Below are positions 42,400-52,271 of a stretch of 64,000 nucleotides of DNA, one piece after another. Origin of the DNA: Clostridiales bacterium. Lineage in GTDB: Bacteria > Bacillota > Clostridia > Christensenellales > JAISNN01. The stretch's first letter is position 1, and every line of letters begins with the position of its first letter. The DNA lies in contig JAISNN010000014.1 of assembly GCA_031276195.1 (NCBI GenBank), forward strand, positions 1 through 64,000. The letters run 5' to 3'. A model generated the notes under the pieces. It ran no database searches. It was not told the DNA's origin and saw only the letters and a program-made list of their open reading frames with translations. A program made the position numbers and the translations under genes.

Positions 42400-42798
42400 T
42401 TACTTCTTTCCTTTCGCCGCCGCCGCCGCCGACTTCTTGCCCGCGCCGTACTTTGAACGCGCTTGCTTACGCTTCGCCACGCCCGCCGTGTCCAACGTTC
42501 CGCGTATGATATGATATCTTACGCCCGGCAAGTCTCTGACCTTTCCGCCCCTTATCAAAACGACGCTGTGCTCTTGAAGATTGTGTCCGATTCCGGGAAT
42601 GTAGATCGTACCCTCCGAACCGTTGACAAGACGCACCCTCGCGATCTTTCTCAAAGCGGAATTAGGCTTTTTGGGGGAAGTCGTCGTAACCGAAAGACAC
42701 ACGCCGCGTTTTTGCGGACAAGCGTCCATAATGGGAGCCTTGGACTTTACGGCTTGTTTTTGCCTTCCCTGCCTTACAAGTTGATTGATTGTTGGCAT
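42400..42798 (-). CDS. rpsL: 30S ribosomal protein S12
   Basis: [12 protein letters not shown]...[58 protein letters not shown]. Confidence 0.98.
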   Translation of the reverse strand: MPTINQLVRQGRQKQAVKSKAPIMDACPQKRGVCLSVTTTSPKKPNSALRKIARVRLVNGSEGTIYIPGIGHNLQEHSVVLIRGGKVRDLPGVRYHIIRGTLDTAGVAKRKQARSKYGAGKKSAAAAAKGKK

Positions 42799-42912
42799 TT
42801 GAATCCTCCTGATAAATTACCGATAAATATTTAAGAGTTTGCGGCGAGATAAAAGTTTCAACCCAAAACCTTTAACTCAAAAAATGTATATTTATCACCG
42901 ACCGGAATCCCG

Positions 42913-43170
42913 TTATTTTAAGATTCCCACCGCGCTCGCGCCTACCTCGATTCCGCAAAGACTCCCCGTTTCTTTCATCGACGGTCCGTCGATAAATTCG
43001 ATCCCGTGAGATTTGCAAAGCCCGATAAGCCGTTCGCGGATATGTCCGTCGGCGTCGAAGGACACTACGACACACCGTAACTCGTCCTTTGAGATACTCT
43101 TCTCGACCTGTCTTATTCCGACGAGTTTTGAAGAAGCACTTAACAAAACCTTTAAATCATATTCTTTCAT
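42913..43170 (-). CDS. L7Ae/L30e-family ribosomal-like protein (YbxF-type)
   Basis: Position at head of str operon; KLVGIRQVEKSISKDELRCVVVSFDADGHIRERLIGLCKSHGIEFID. Confidence 0.8.
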   Translation of the reverse strand: MKEYDLKVLLSASSKLVGIRQVEKSISKDELRCVVVSFDADGHIRERLIGLCKSHGIEFIDGPSMKETGSLCGIEVGASAVGILK

Positions 43171-43277
43171 AATAATATAATAGTTCAAAAATTAGGCGAT
43201 ACTTATCATAACACCTTTTTTAATCCGTGTCAAATAAAAATATACGGATTTTTTTTAAATTATTAAGTTTTCGCAAG

Positions 43278-43336
43278 TTTTTTTTAATTTTTAAGCCTTT
43301 CGGGATCTTTTTGCGGAATTCTTTTTAAAAAACGTA
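43278..43336. repeat. 59-bp direct repeat copy 1 (1 mismatch to 44369-44427)
   Basis: TTTTTTTTAATTTTTAAGCCTTTCGGGATCTTTTTGCGGAATTCTTTTTAAAAAACGTA. Confidence 0.95.
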
Positions 43337-43338
43337 TA

Positions 43339-43719
43339 CTAATTCCCGAAAGAAAATCTAACGGAATAACTTTCAAACTTAGTTGTTTGTCCTAATTTTG
43401 CATAAGTAACAACGTGAGCGTTTGTTATCAATTTGCCGTCTTTTGTAATAATTTCAGCCGTTCCGAACGATTCGGCAGAACCCTTAGTTTCACATTTAAG
43501 TTCTATAATGCTATCAAAAGTCTTTTGATATATCTCACTTGCCGGCGGAACTCTGATAAAAAAATTATATAACAAAATAACCGTAAGTAATCCCGCGCCT
43601 ATTACGCTTATTCCGATAAGATCTTTCTTTTTTGCTTGCCCGTATTCTAACAAATTAAACCCTCGGTCAAATATGACGCCGCTTGAATTTTTAAATTTAT
43701 TATAAATATTTTCTCTCAA
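43339..43719 (-). pseudogene. Truncated HtrA/trypsin-like membrane-anchored serine protease (N-terminal part only)
   Basis: TM segment plus IIELKCETKGSAESFGTAEIITKDGKLITNAHVV (His motif); no Asp or Ser motif before the stop. Confidence 0.6.
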
Positions 43720-43720
43720 T

Positions 43721-44110
43721 CTAAATTAAAAATATTTCGATTGAAGAAATAAATCTATTATATTCAAACATATATTTCAATTTATAATAATCATCCGTAT
43801 GTGTTTTTCCGCTAATCGTTAAATAAATAGTTTCGTTCATTTTTGAAGTATATTTCATTATTTCGTCTTCATCTTGCGTATCCGTCAAAACAATGATCGA
43901 TATACGCGCACCGTTTTCTATACTCTCGATAAGTCTTTCTAAAAAGACGGCGACTTCCGTTACGGGAATCGGAACACGCACGATAGAGATAAATTCCTTG
44001 CTTTTCAAATAAGGAAACCAATCAAAATTGAGCGTCGATTTATCGATATTATCAAGGTATTTGCAATTTTCAAATAATACGGATGAACAAACAAATACAT
44101 ACATATACAT
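43721..44110 (-). CDS. Hypothetical protein
   Basis: 129-aa ORF adjacent to the truncated protease; no recognised domain. Confidence 0.4.
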   Translation of the reverse strand: MYMYVFVCSSVLFENCKYLDNIDKSTLNFDWFPYLKSKEFISIVRVPIPVTEVAVFLERLIESIENGARISIIVLTDTQDEDEIMKYTSKMNETIYLTISGKTHTDDYYKLKYMFEYNRFISSIEIFLI

Positions 44111-44138
44111 ACCAAAACCGCCTTAATACTTAATATAA

Positions 44139-44250
44139 TAGACCTCTTGCGAAACTAATGTTTTAGTTCAAAATTGCAATATAACTTTTTAGATTTTCAT
44201 AGTTTATAACTCCATTTTACACTACTTCAATCGGTTTTGCAAGAGGTCTA
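44139..44250. mobile_element. MITE-like element with 17-bp TIRs (TAGACCTCTTGCGAAAC / GTTTTGCAAGAGGTCTA)
   Basis: Near-perfect terminal inverted repeats (1 mismatch) bounding 112 bp of AT-rich non-coding DNA; possible TA target duplication. Confidence 0.75.
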
Positions 44251-44368
44251 ATGTGCCGAATCCGTAGCGTCGCGCCGTTTCGGAATTAACCCGTTTCCCG
44301 CATTTTGCGCCGCAATGTATGCGTCGGTTTGTCCGCTATAAGTCGAAAGACCTAAACGCAATCCAAAA

Positions 44369-44427
44369 TTTTTTTTAATTTTTAAGCCTTTCGGGATCTT
44401 TTTGCGGAACTCTTTTTAAAAAACGTA
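44369..44427. repeat. 59-bp direct repeat copy 2
   Basis: TTTTTTTTAATTTTTAAGCCTTTCGGGATCTTTTTGCGGAACTCTTTTTAAAAAACGTA. Confidence 0.95.
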
Positions 44428-44451
44428 AAGCGATCCCCTTTTCGCAAACGA

Positions 44452-44480
44452 AAAGCCGGCGGATTTTTGCCGGCTTTTTT
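44452..44480. terminator. Hairpin terminator AAAGCCGGCGGATTTTTGCCGGCTTTTTT
   Basis: Stem AAAGCCGGC/GCCGGCTTT with T-run. Confidence 0.7.
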
Positions 44481-44681
44481 AAATGTCGGTGGTCGTTTAG
44501 CGACAGGCGGTCAACGGCGGCGGTTATTTAACGTTTGCCGCTATAATTTCACGTTATACCATCGTTAGTCCGGAAACTTTTCATACTTTGCTATACCGAA
44601 TATAACCGCGGAAAGACTTTTCACTTTCCGTTATACCGATATAATTTCACGTTATACCGTCGTCCGTCCGCGATAATTCCG

Positions 44682-45431
44682 CTATGCCGCTATAATTCCG
44701 AAAGATTTTCCGATTTCGTCTAAGAGCATAAGGAATATATTATTCTCGTACATAATGCGGAGAATGTCGCTGTCTTTAAGATAGTCCATAAAGGGCTTTA
44801 TCGCCGGCTCGGTCTCGAAAAGCGTCAGCACCGCCAGCAGTATATACATCACCAATATAACCAAAGCCACCCACGCGATCGCGCCGAAAACTTTGTCGAT
44901 ATATCTGAAAAATTTCTTTTTTATCAATTTCGCGATAATTTTTGTCAATATCGCGATCACGATAATCGATACGATAAACAGCGACACGCCGCTCAGCGCG
45001 TAGCAAATGATGACCGTTATGCTCGGAATGATCACCCCGGCGATCGACGTGGTTCCGTCAATCACCAAAACCTTCGACAAAATCGCCTCGACCGTTCCCG
45101 AAAAAACGCTGAATCCGCTCTCTTTCAAGATCTCCGCAAGAGGGATATTGCCCTCCGCGCCCTGCAAAAATAACTTTCCGTTCTCCGCGATCACGGGAAG
45201 GTTTATCTTGTCGCCGAGATCGCCGAAAAGACTCGCCACCCAATTCTCGATCAAACCGCCGATCTCGGGGATCTTGGCTATCTCGTCGGCAACGTATTTG
45301 CAAAGAAAACCCGTGATCAAAAGCGAACCGAAAAACGGGAGAATCTTTTTGACGAATTTGAACAGACCTTGCTGCCAACCGACAATCAATCCCAAACAAA
45401 GGAATAGGATCGCGACTAAATTAAGCAACAT
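44682..45431 (-). CDS. CvpA-family membrane protein
   Basis: LGLIVGWQQGLFKFVKKILPFFGSLLITGFL, four-helix membrane profile. Confidence 0.75.
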   Translation of the reverse strand: MLLNLVAILFLCLGLIVGWQQGLFKFVKKILPFFGSLLITGFLCKYVADEIAKIPEIGGLIENWVASLFGDLGDKINLPVIAENGKLFLQGAEGNIPLAEILKESGFSVFSGTVEAILSKVLVIDGTTSIAGVIIPSITVIICYALSGVSLFIVSIIVIAILTKIIAKLIKKKFFRYIDKVFGAIAWVALVILVMYILLAVLTLFETEPAIKPFMDYLKDSDILRIMYENNIFLMLLDEIGKSFGIIAA

Positions 45432-45777
45432 ATTTTTTTACCTCTCTTTTTTTCGGATTTTTTTAATTATTAAATCCGTTTTTTTATCGTTTCTTCCGTC
45501 GAACCGTTTTTAATTTGCAAACGGTCCGCTTCTTTTCCGGAAATAAAACTCCGTTAAACCGTACCGTTACGCGATATATTATATCACTAAATTTTTTAAA
45601 GTGCAATATTTTTTAAATATTTTTTTTGGATTTTACGCGGAATTTTTATAAATTTTCCCGTATATGGTGTTTTTGCGGCGGTTATCACGCAATTTGCAAG
45701 CCTTTTAATAAACGCCGCGCGCGGAATTTTTTGCGGATACGGCGGCAAGTAAACTTAATTTCCGTTTCCGCCGTTTA

Positions 45778-46908
45778 CTATTTTAAATTCTCGGGGTTCA
45801 GAGATTCCAACTCGGGAACGACGAAAATTCCGTTTTTTCTGATCAATCTGCCGTCGAAATATATCTCGCCGCCGCCGAATTCCTTCGTCTGGATCAAGAC
45901 CAAATCCCAATGCACCGCCGATTGATTGCCGTTCGACGCCTCGGTATAGCAACTCCCGGGCGTAAAGTGGATCGAACCGCTTATCTTTTCGTCGAAAAGT
46001 ATGTCGCCCATAGCCTTTTTTACGTAAGGATTGACCCCGATCGCGAATTCGCCGACGAAACGCGCCCCGCCGTCCGTGTCGAAAATCTTATTCGCCGCCT
46101 TTGTGAGTTCGGGAGCCGCCGCCTCCGCCTTGACTATTTTACCCTTTGAAAAGGTCAATTTCATACCCGAAAACTCGATCCCGTTATAAATCGACGGCGC
46201 GTTATACGAAATCACGCCCTCGACGCTGTCCTTTACGGGCGCGGTATAGACCTCGCCGTCCGGGATATTCCTTAGCCCCGAACACTTTATCGCCGCGATA
46301 TCCTTGATCGAAAAACTCAGATCCGTTCCCTTCGCGGTCAGGCGCACTCTGTCCGTCTTATTCATAAGTTCGACAAGCCCGTCCATAGCGTCGGACATCT
46401 TTTGATAGTCCAAATTGCATACCTTAAAATAAAAATCCTCGAAAGCCTCCGTCGTCATCTTTGACTGCTGGCTCATCGCCTCGGTCGGATAACGCAAAAT
46501 GACCCATTTCGTCTTGTCAACCCTGATGTTGTGATGAACGGGCATAGAATAGTGAACGTCGTATATCTTGCGGTTTTCCGCGGGAACGTCCGAAAGTTCA
46601 TAGACGTTGTTTGAACCGCGGATTCCGATGTACGCGTCCATCTCGCCCATGCGGTAAGCGTCGTATTTCGCCGTGAAGTCCGCGAGTTCGACGCTCATTC
46701 CGCGCAAAAGTTCGCGCTTTATGCGGTCGTTGCTCATCTGAACGAACGGGAAACCGCCGATATCGAATACCTCTCGTATGATATGATTTATAAGTTGATA
46801 GTGAATACTGTCGGAAAATTCTATCAAAATCTTTTCGCCTTTTTGTAAATCGCACGAATAACGAACGAGATTCTTCGCAAGTTTTTTTATCCTCGGATCG
46901 GAAAGCAT
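45778..46908 (-). CDS. M29-family aminopeptidase
   Basis: LAKNLVRYSCDLQKGEKILIEF, GLRNIPDGEVYTAPV, GEFAIGVNPYVKKAMGDILFDEKISGSIHFTPG, SAVHWDLVL. Confidence 0.9.
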   Translation of the reverse strand: MLSDPRIKKLAKNLVRYSCDLQKGEKILIEFSDSIHYQLINHIIREVFDIGGFPFVQMSNDRIKRELLRGMSVELADFTAKYDAYRMGEMDAYIGIRGSNNVYELSDVPAENRKIYDVHYSMPVHHNIRVDKTKWVILRYPTEAMSQQSKMTTEAFEDFYFKVCNLDYQKMSDAMDGLVELMNKTDRVRLTAKGTDLSFSIKDIAAIKCSGLRNIPDGEVYTAPVKDSVEGVISYNAPSIYNGIEFSGMKLTFSKGKIVKAEAAAPELTKAANKIFDTDGGARFVGEFAIGVNPYVKKAMGDILFDEKISGSIHFTPGSCYTEASNGNQSAVHWDLVLIQTKEFGGGEIYFDGRLIRKNGIFVVPELESLNPENLK

Positions 46909-47189
46909 AGTGAAACTCCTTATTTTAAAAACTTATTTTAGCATTAAAATCTTGCGTTATCGAAATTATACGCATAGATTCTATGCCGGAATTGTATTTT
47001 TATTATACCTTAAATTCGGAAAATTAGCGCTCTTTATTTTATATATTTTAAAAAAATTTTTTCCTCTTGTCCGACGGTATATATAGCGGTTAAACTTTTA
47101 AATCAAGTTTCTTATTAAAAGTACCCTCAAAAAGCCGAATACCGTAAATAAGTTGCGCGGCTTTATATTCGCTTTATTTTCTTTAATCC

Positions 47190-47561
47190 CTATTCCTTTT
47201 TTCTTAATACATAATGAGTTCTTTCCCATTCGAGAACCGTATCGCCGTATTCAAATTTATGAAATATTCTTCCTTGATGGGTCAGTTGCCCTACGACCCC
47301 ATCCGGCAAAGCGTAAAATAAGTCCGTTCCGACTCCGGCGGAAATACTAACTTTATGAAACGTTTCGTCATATCTCATAATAAAATGTATTATATGACTG
47401 CTCTCGCTATAATTTCTATTGGGGAATTCTTTCTCTACGCTTGCCGTATGTGTTTCTATCGGTTTTTTACGCTCTTTGTTTCCTTTTATTATTATCCTGC
47501 CGTAAAAAATCACAACTAAAATGCCGATAACCGTAAACATAATCTTATAAAAAGGATGCAT
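47190..47561 (-). CDS. Membrane-anchored hypothetical protein
   Basis: N-terminal TM IMFTVIGILVVIFYGRIIIK then soluble domain. Confidence 0.6.
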   Translation of the reverse strand: MHPFYKIMFTVIGILVVIFYGRIIIKGNKERKKPIETHTASVEKEFPNRNYSESSHIIHFIMRYDETFHKVSISAGVGTDLFYALPDGVVGQLTHQGRIFHKFEYGDTVLEWERTHYVLRKKE

Positions 47562-47721
47562 AAACTTTATCTCCTATACCAATTAAACTTTTAGTTCGTA
47601 CGATGTACGGATTAAAAGCCGCCGTCTAATAGACAGCGGAGGGCGGTAAACCGTCCGTTTAATGCCGTCATAGCGGTAAACCCGGCAAAATGTAACGGTT
47701 TGCCGCCGCATATATATGTGG

Positions 47722-47751
47722 TTTTAAATCAATCATATGATTGATTTAAAA
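47722..47751. repeat. 30-bp perfect palindrome TTTTAAATCAATCATATGATTGATTTAAAA
   Basis: Exact self-complementarity; related hairpin at 61335-61364. Confidence 0.9.
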
Positions 47752-47768
47752 GTTTAAACGCTATATAA

Positions 47769-49073
47769 TTATTTAAATATTGCCAACCGCGGATATGCTC
47801 CGCTAAAATCCCAAATCTCACTATCCCATCCGGAAAAATCTACGGTTGACCAGTCCGATACGCCGCCAATGTTTATATGCTCCAACGGAGGCGCATTATC
47901 CCCTATCAGTTCATATCCTATTTTATTATAGTTATCATTTATATTCTTATCGTAATACAAATTTTGAATTGGAACACTTGTTGCACCCACAAATAAACCG
48001 ATATAATCATAAAAAATATTTGTATTGTTATTCACAATCAATCCTAAAAATATTGAATTTGAAATTTGTCCATGATTTAGTCCACAAAAACCACCCATAC
48101 CTATTATAGATTGAGCTTCATTCTCATGCAAAAAATAATTGATACTTATTTTCACATTAGAAATATTATTAATAATAACGCCAAATCTATTTTCTCCAAC
48201 AATCCCGCCTACGGTAAATTCATTACTAAGAGGATTTTCCAAATTTTCAGTAATATTAAACAGAATTTCTCCCAAAACCTCGCAAGCAGTTATACTTCCA
48301 TTATTTATTGAAGCCAAAATACCTTGTGTGTACCATTTTGAAGATTGTTTCAATATTGCGCTTACTTTAAGTTCGTTTATAATACTTCCATGTCCTAATA
48401 CACCAAATAATCCATCCCCAACTATTCCCTTTATAGTGATTTGTTTTCCATTTCCATCCAAAATTCCATCAAACCTTTCTATATTAAACGCCCATTCATT
48501 TTCTTCAATAACTATATTATTTTCAACTATAAAATATTGCCCCATATAAGTTTTTTCACTCGCGTCTACCCATGCTAACCCTTTTGTTTTTTCTCTCAAC
48601 ACAAATAAATCACTCTTACTCTTTATCTTGAATGGCTGCTCTTCTGTTCCCGCTCCCTCTAATTTCGGATTATGGTCCTCCACCATAATTTTCATTTCGA
48701 CATCCTTGACGTTATCTTTGTTCGCTTTCGCAAAAAGTTTTGTATAGCCGGCTTTTATGCCCCGCAACTCCACCGTTTTTCCGGCAGTTCCGCTCTTAAC
48801 TATTTCGGCGATCGTTTCATCCTCTATACTAAACGCAACGTCAAAATCTATATTCTTATTCGCCGTCAAATTTAACCTTAAAGAAGGTTGCCCGACAAAT
48901 AAACGAATATATCCGTTGTATATTCCCTCTCCCGTAAAGGATAGGGTATCCTTGTCGTTTTTATTGTTCAGAATAATTCCGACGGTCGTTCCAACCGCCG
49001 CCAACAGCAAAACCGCCGCCGCTATTATCGCCGTCATTTTTTTATTTTTCATCAAAATCTCTATGATTTTCAT
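47769..49073 (-). CDS. Secreted/membrane-anchored protein with GLUG-like motifs
   Basis: N-terminal TM; IDGILDGNGKQITIKGIVGDGLFGVLGHGSIINELKVS, VGGIVGENRFGVIINN, GGFCGLNHGQISNSIF-type blocks. Confidence 0.7.
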   Translation of the reverse strand: MKIIEILMKNKKMTAIIAAAVLLLAAVGTTVGIILNNKNDKDTLSFTGEGIYNGYIRLFVGQPSLRLNLTANKNIDFDVAFSIEDETIAEIVKSGTAGKTVELRGIKAGYTKLFAKANKDNVKDVEMKIMVEDHNPKLEGAGTEEQPFKIKSKSDLFVLREKTKGLAWVDASEKTYMGQYFIVENNIVIEENEWAFNIERFDGILDGNGKQITIKGIVGDGLFGVLGHGSIINELKVSAILKQSSKWYTQGILASINNGSITACEVLGEILFNITENLENPLSNEFTVGGIVGENRFGVIINNISNVKISINYFLHENEAQSIIGMGGFCGLNHGQISNSIFLGLIVNNNTNIFYDYIGLFVGATSVPIQNLYYDKNINDNYNKIGYELIGDNAPPLEHINIGGVSDWSTVDFSGWDSEIWDFSGAYPRLAIFK

Positions 49074-49300
49074 TTCGCAGCCTCCAAACTCAATCGCGTT
49101 AATTAGAGTATAAAATAATGCGGCTTTTCATTTTATCTTATACCGTTTCCGTTTGTCCGCATTGCTTGCAATTTCTTAAAAATTTTATTTCGCCCGTTTG
49201 CCGTTACGCGAGATTCGCGTTGAATTAGCCGGCTGAGTTATACGGTATTTGTCCGCGCCGCTTGCAATTCCTTAAAAAAATTTTTTTCGTTCGTTTGCCG

Positions 49301-50458
49301 TTACGCGAGATTCGCGTTGAATTCGTTTATGATCTTTATGACCCCGTCGTTAAAATCCCCGTACATACCGTCCGTATAGTCCACTTGGAAAACGGGCATA
49401 ACGGTCAGCCATTCTTTAAAATCGGGATGAGTCAAAAGAGTACGGTTATATTTATACGCCATATCGATAAGCGACCAGCCCGCGATCGAATCGATAATCG
49501 AATCCGCCGAAAAAGTCGGCGTTCTCTGCGCTTGATTGATCCTGAAAACATCCCCGTGAAGCCCGGGGTTTTCCTTTAAAAGGGCGTATTCCCTCTCGAT
49601 TCCGTCTATCACTTCGCTCTCTTTCGCGCGGTTGTGCCACACGGCGTAAGGCTCCGCCGCGTACGCCAAGCCGCCCTCCGTCCGCCCGCCGGGCAAACCC
49701 TCCGCGGACGCCGCCTCGGGAGTCAAAATCACAACGCCCGATCCGCCGTTCACGACGGTTCTATACCGCAGATTTTCAAGGGGAATTTGCGTCGGATCAT
49801 AGCGGATATAATCGAAAAGATTTTTGCCGTTCCGCGTCGCGTTCCTTATATATTCAAACAATTCGGGATAGCCCTTTTCGTCAAAATAGCAATGCCGGAA
49901 CTCGACGACTATAAACTCGCCCTCCGTCTCCTCCAAAAATCTCAGCGCGTCGTCCAAAAAGTCCGAAAGCGGATCGGCGATCAATCCGTGGCAGCCGTAA
50001 AAACCGCCGCCGTACTCCGCGGCGCGAACGTCGAGATAGCGCGTTCCGCGCTTCAAAAGGTCGTAGACGGAGGATTTTTGCGCCTTTGAAATGCGCGCCG
50101 CAAAACCGCCCGCTACGGCTTGCAAAATCCCGCTCTCGGTCAGCGGCAAAAGACTTTGACTCGACAAAATGTTGCCGCGGTCAAGATAGTTTATCGGCGA
50201 ACCGCTCACTATCCCCGCGCTCAAAGCGTCGTGAGCCGCAAGCATCGCGATCTCCGTAACGAGCGGATCGCCCGAAACGCTTTCCTCCATAATCCGCGAA
50301 TAGTCCCCGTCCGTTACGTCGTCGGACGAAAAACTCGCGGACGGCTGCCCGATAATAAGCAGAAACGACGCTAAGAGGACTAAGGTAAAGGCGAAAATTC
50401 TTAAAAATCTTTTCATTTTTTTGCTCCCGGATTTTATTTTTTTATTATCTTTTTTCAC
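49301..50458 (-). CDS. Secreted PI-PLC X-domain-like protein
   Basis: Signal peptide; AMLAAHDA (catalytic-His-like), YLDVRAAEYGGGFYGCHGLIADPLSDFLDDALRFLEETEGEFIVVEFRH. Confidence 0.75.
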   Translation of the reverse strand: MKKDNKKIKSGSKKMKRFLRIFAFTLVLLASFLLIIGQPSASFSSDDVTDGDYSRIMEESVSGDPLVTEIAMLAAHDALSAGIVSGSPINYLDRGNILSSQSLLPLTESGILQAVAGGFAARISKAQKSSVYDLLKRGTRYLDVRAAEYGGGFYGCHGLIADPLSDFLDDALRFLEETEGEFIVVEFRHCYFDEKGYPELFEYIRNATRNGKNLFDYIRYDPTQIPLENLRYRTVVNGGSGVVILTPEAASAEGLPGGRTEGGLAYAAEPYAVWHNRAKESEVIDGIEREYALLKENPGLHGDVFRINQAQRTPTFSADSIIDSIAGWSLIDMAYKYNRTLLTHPDFKEWLTVMPVFQVDYTDGMYGDFNDGVIKIINEFNANLA

Positions 50459-50490
50459 GGTATTATACCGCGGTTTTTTATGTATATTCT

Positions 50491-51186
50491 TTAAATACTT
50501 GCTTGTCTTTTCGACAGGGTTACGGCGTTCATATCGTTTTCTTTCGTTTGATAATCGAACGACATATATCCCGATTCGCCGATAAAATAATTGTTTTTCT
50601 CTTTATTAAACACAATCGCCGCTATTCTGAAAATTATCTTTCCTTCCGTTTTATGAAAAAGTTCGGCGGGCACGGTAAACTTTTCGTGATGCCGAAATTT
50701 TAACTTAACTACAAGAAAACCCGAGTAGGTAATGCCGTATTCCTCCGTTGCAAATTCCTCATAACCGATCTCTTTGACAAATTTATAGCCCTCTATGCCG
50801 CGGTAATCCTCAAACGATACATCCGGGTCGTCCCTGCTCCCCCATAAATCCGTCACCCCTCCCATTTTGCTTTCATCGTAAATAACGTCCGCCTCGCAAA
50901 AATACAGCGCAAAACATACCGTTTCATGTCCCCGATAAAGAAACCTCGTATGCTCCTCGTGTCCGTGTCCGAAATAAAAATCCAACGTTACGTCGTCTTT
51001 TTGGTAATCGGTCGTTTCGCCTTTATATCCGCACGGAAGAGGTTTCAAGCTCAAAGAAGATTGAAATCCGTCCGATATACCCTTATCGAACCACGTGCAA
51101 GAGTTTAAAAAAACCGTCAATGTAAAAAGCAATATCGCAATACCTATTGATTTTGTCCGCATTTTAGTTGCGCGTTGACCGTTCAT
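50491..51186 (-). CDS. Putative lipoprotein
   Basis: Signal peptide with lipobox VFLNSCTW. Confidence 0.6.
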   Translation of the reverse strand: MNGQRATKMRTKSIGIAILLFTLTVFLNSCTWFDKGISDGFQSSLSLKPLPCGYKGETTDYQKDDVTLDFYFGHGHEEHTRFLYRGHETVCFALYFCEADVIYDESKMGGVTDLWGSRDDPDVSFEDYRGIEGYKFVKEIGYEEFATEEYGITYSGFLVVKLKFRHHEKFTVPAELFHKTEGKIIFRIAAIVFNKEKNNYFIGESGYMSFDYQTKENDMNAVTLSKRQASI

Positions 51187-51294
51187 CGCTTATCCGTTCC
51201 TTATTTTTTTATTATCTTTTTTCGCGGTATTATACCGCGGTTTTTACCGCTTTTTTATTGTTTATCGCTTGTCCGGCCGAACGGTATAAAAAAA

Positions 51295-51756
51295 CTATTT
51301 GTGATAACTTCTCCCGCTCTCGATCATAAAACCCCGATAGATCTGCTCCGCCAAAATCACTCTGAAAAGTTGATGCGGAAAGGTCGGCGTTCCGAACGAA
51401 ATCACTCTGTCGGCTTTTTTCAAAACTTCCGCGCTCAACCCGTATGAGCCGCCGATTATGAAATTCGCCGCGCCGCGCCGCGTCTTTGCCCCGCCGATAA
51501 GTTTTGAAAAGTCTTCGCTGTCGACGGCTTCGCCGCCGCGGTCGAGCGCGAAAGTTTCACCCTTCATCTTTGAGAGGCGTTCCAAAATCAAAAAACCCTC
51601 GGCGGACTTTATTTCCTCGGGGGTGTTCTTCGCGCACTCCGCGACCTCGGCGACACAAATCTCACAAAACGCGCTCAGCCTCTTTTTGTATTCCGAAAGC
51701 GCGTCGGCAAAATATTTTTCCTTTATTTTTCCGACCGATATTATATTGATTTTCAT
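51295..51756 (-). CDS. rlmH: 23S rRNA (pseudouridine1915-N3)-methyltransferase
   Basis: MKINIISVGKIKEKYFADALSEYKKRL, FIIGGSYGLSAEVLKKADRVISFGTPTFPHQLFRVILAEQIYRGFMIESGRSYHK. Confidence 0.95.
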   Translation of the reverse strand: MKINIISVGKIKEKYFADALSEYKKRLSAFCEICVAEVAECAKNTPEEIKSAEGFLILERLSKMKGETFALDRGGEAVDSEDFSKLIGGAKTRRGAANFIIGGSYGLSAEVLKKADRVISFGTPTFPHQLFRVILAEQIYRGFMIESGRSYHK

Positions 51757-51870
51757 AATTTTTATTTTGTCTTTTAAGGTATTTCGTTTTTTTAGACGCC
51801 GTTTATTTATTTCATACGATTTACGGTATTAAGATAAAATCCGAAAACGTTACGTATTTAAAACCGCCGG

Positions 51871-52265
51871 TTTCCGCGGTATAGTTCCGCGATTCAACGC
51901 AAGAAAATCCGCTATAAATAATGCCGTAAAAAGATTGATATGCCGTAAAACTATCCTTACACCGCGGCACACTGAAAACCGTCTGTTTGCGCGGTATAGT
52001 ACCGCGATTCAAGGCAAAAGATTGATATGCCGTAAAACTATTCTTACGCCGCGGTATACCGGAAACCGTCTGTTTCCGCGGTATAGTTCCGCGATTCAAC
52101 GCAAGAAAATCCGCTATAAACAATGCCGCAAAAGTTGATATGCCGTAAAACTATTCTTACGCCGCGGTATACCGGAAACCGTCTGTTTGCGCGGTATAGT
52201 ACCGCGATTCAACGCAAGAAAATCCGCTATAAACAATGCCGCAAAAAGTTGATACGCCGTAAAAC
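51871..52265 (-). repeat. Four tandem copies (about 87-113 bp) each containing a CGCGGTATAGTaCCGCG palindrome
   Basis: Units end ...ACCGTCTGTTTsCGCGGTATAGTWCCGCGATTCAA. Confidence 0.9.
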
Positions 52266-52271
52266 ATCTTA

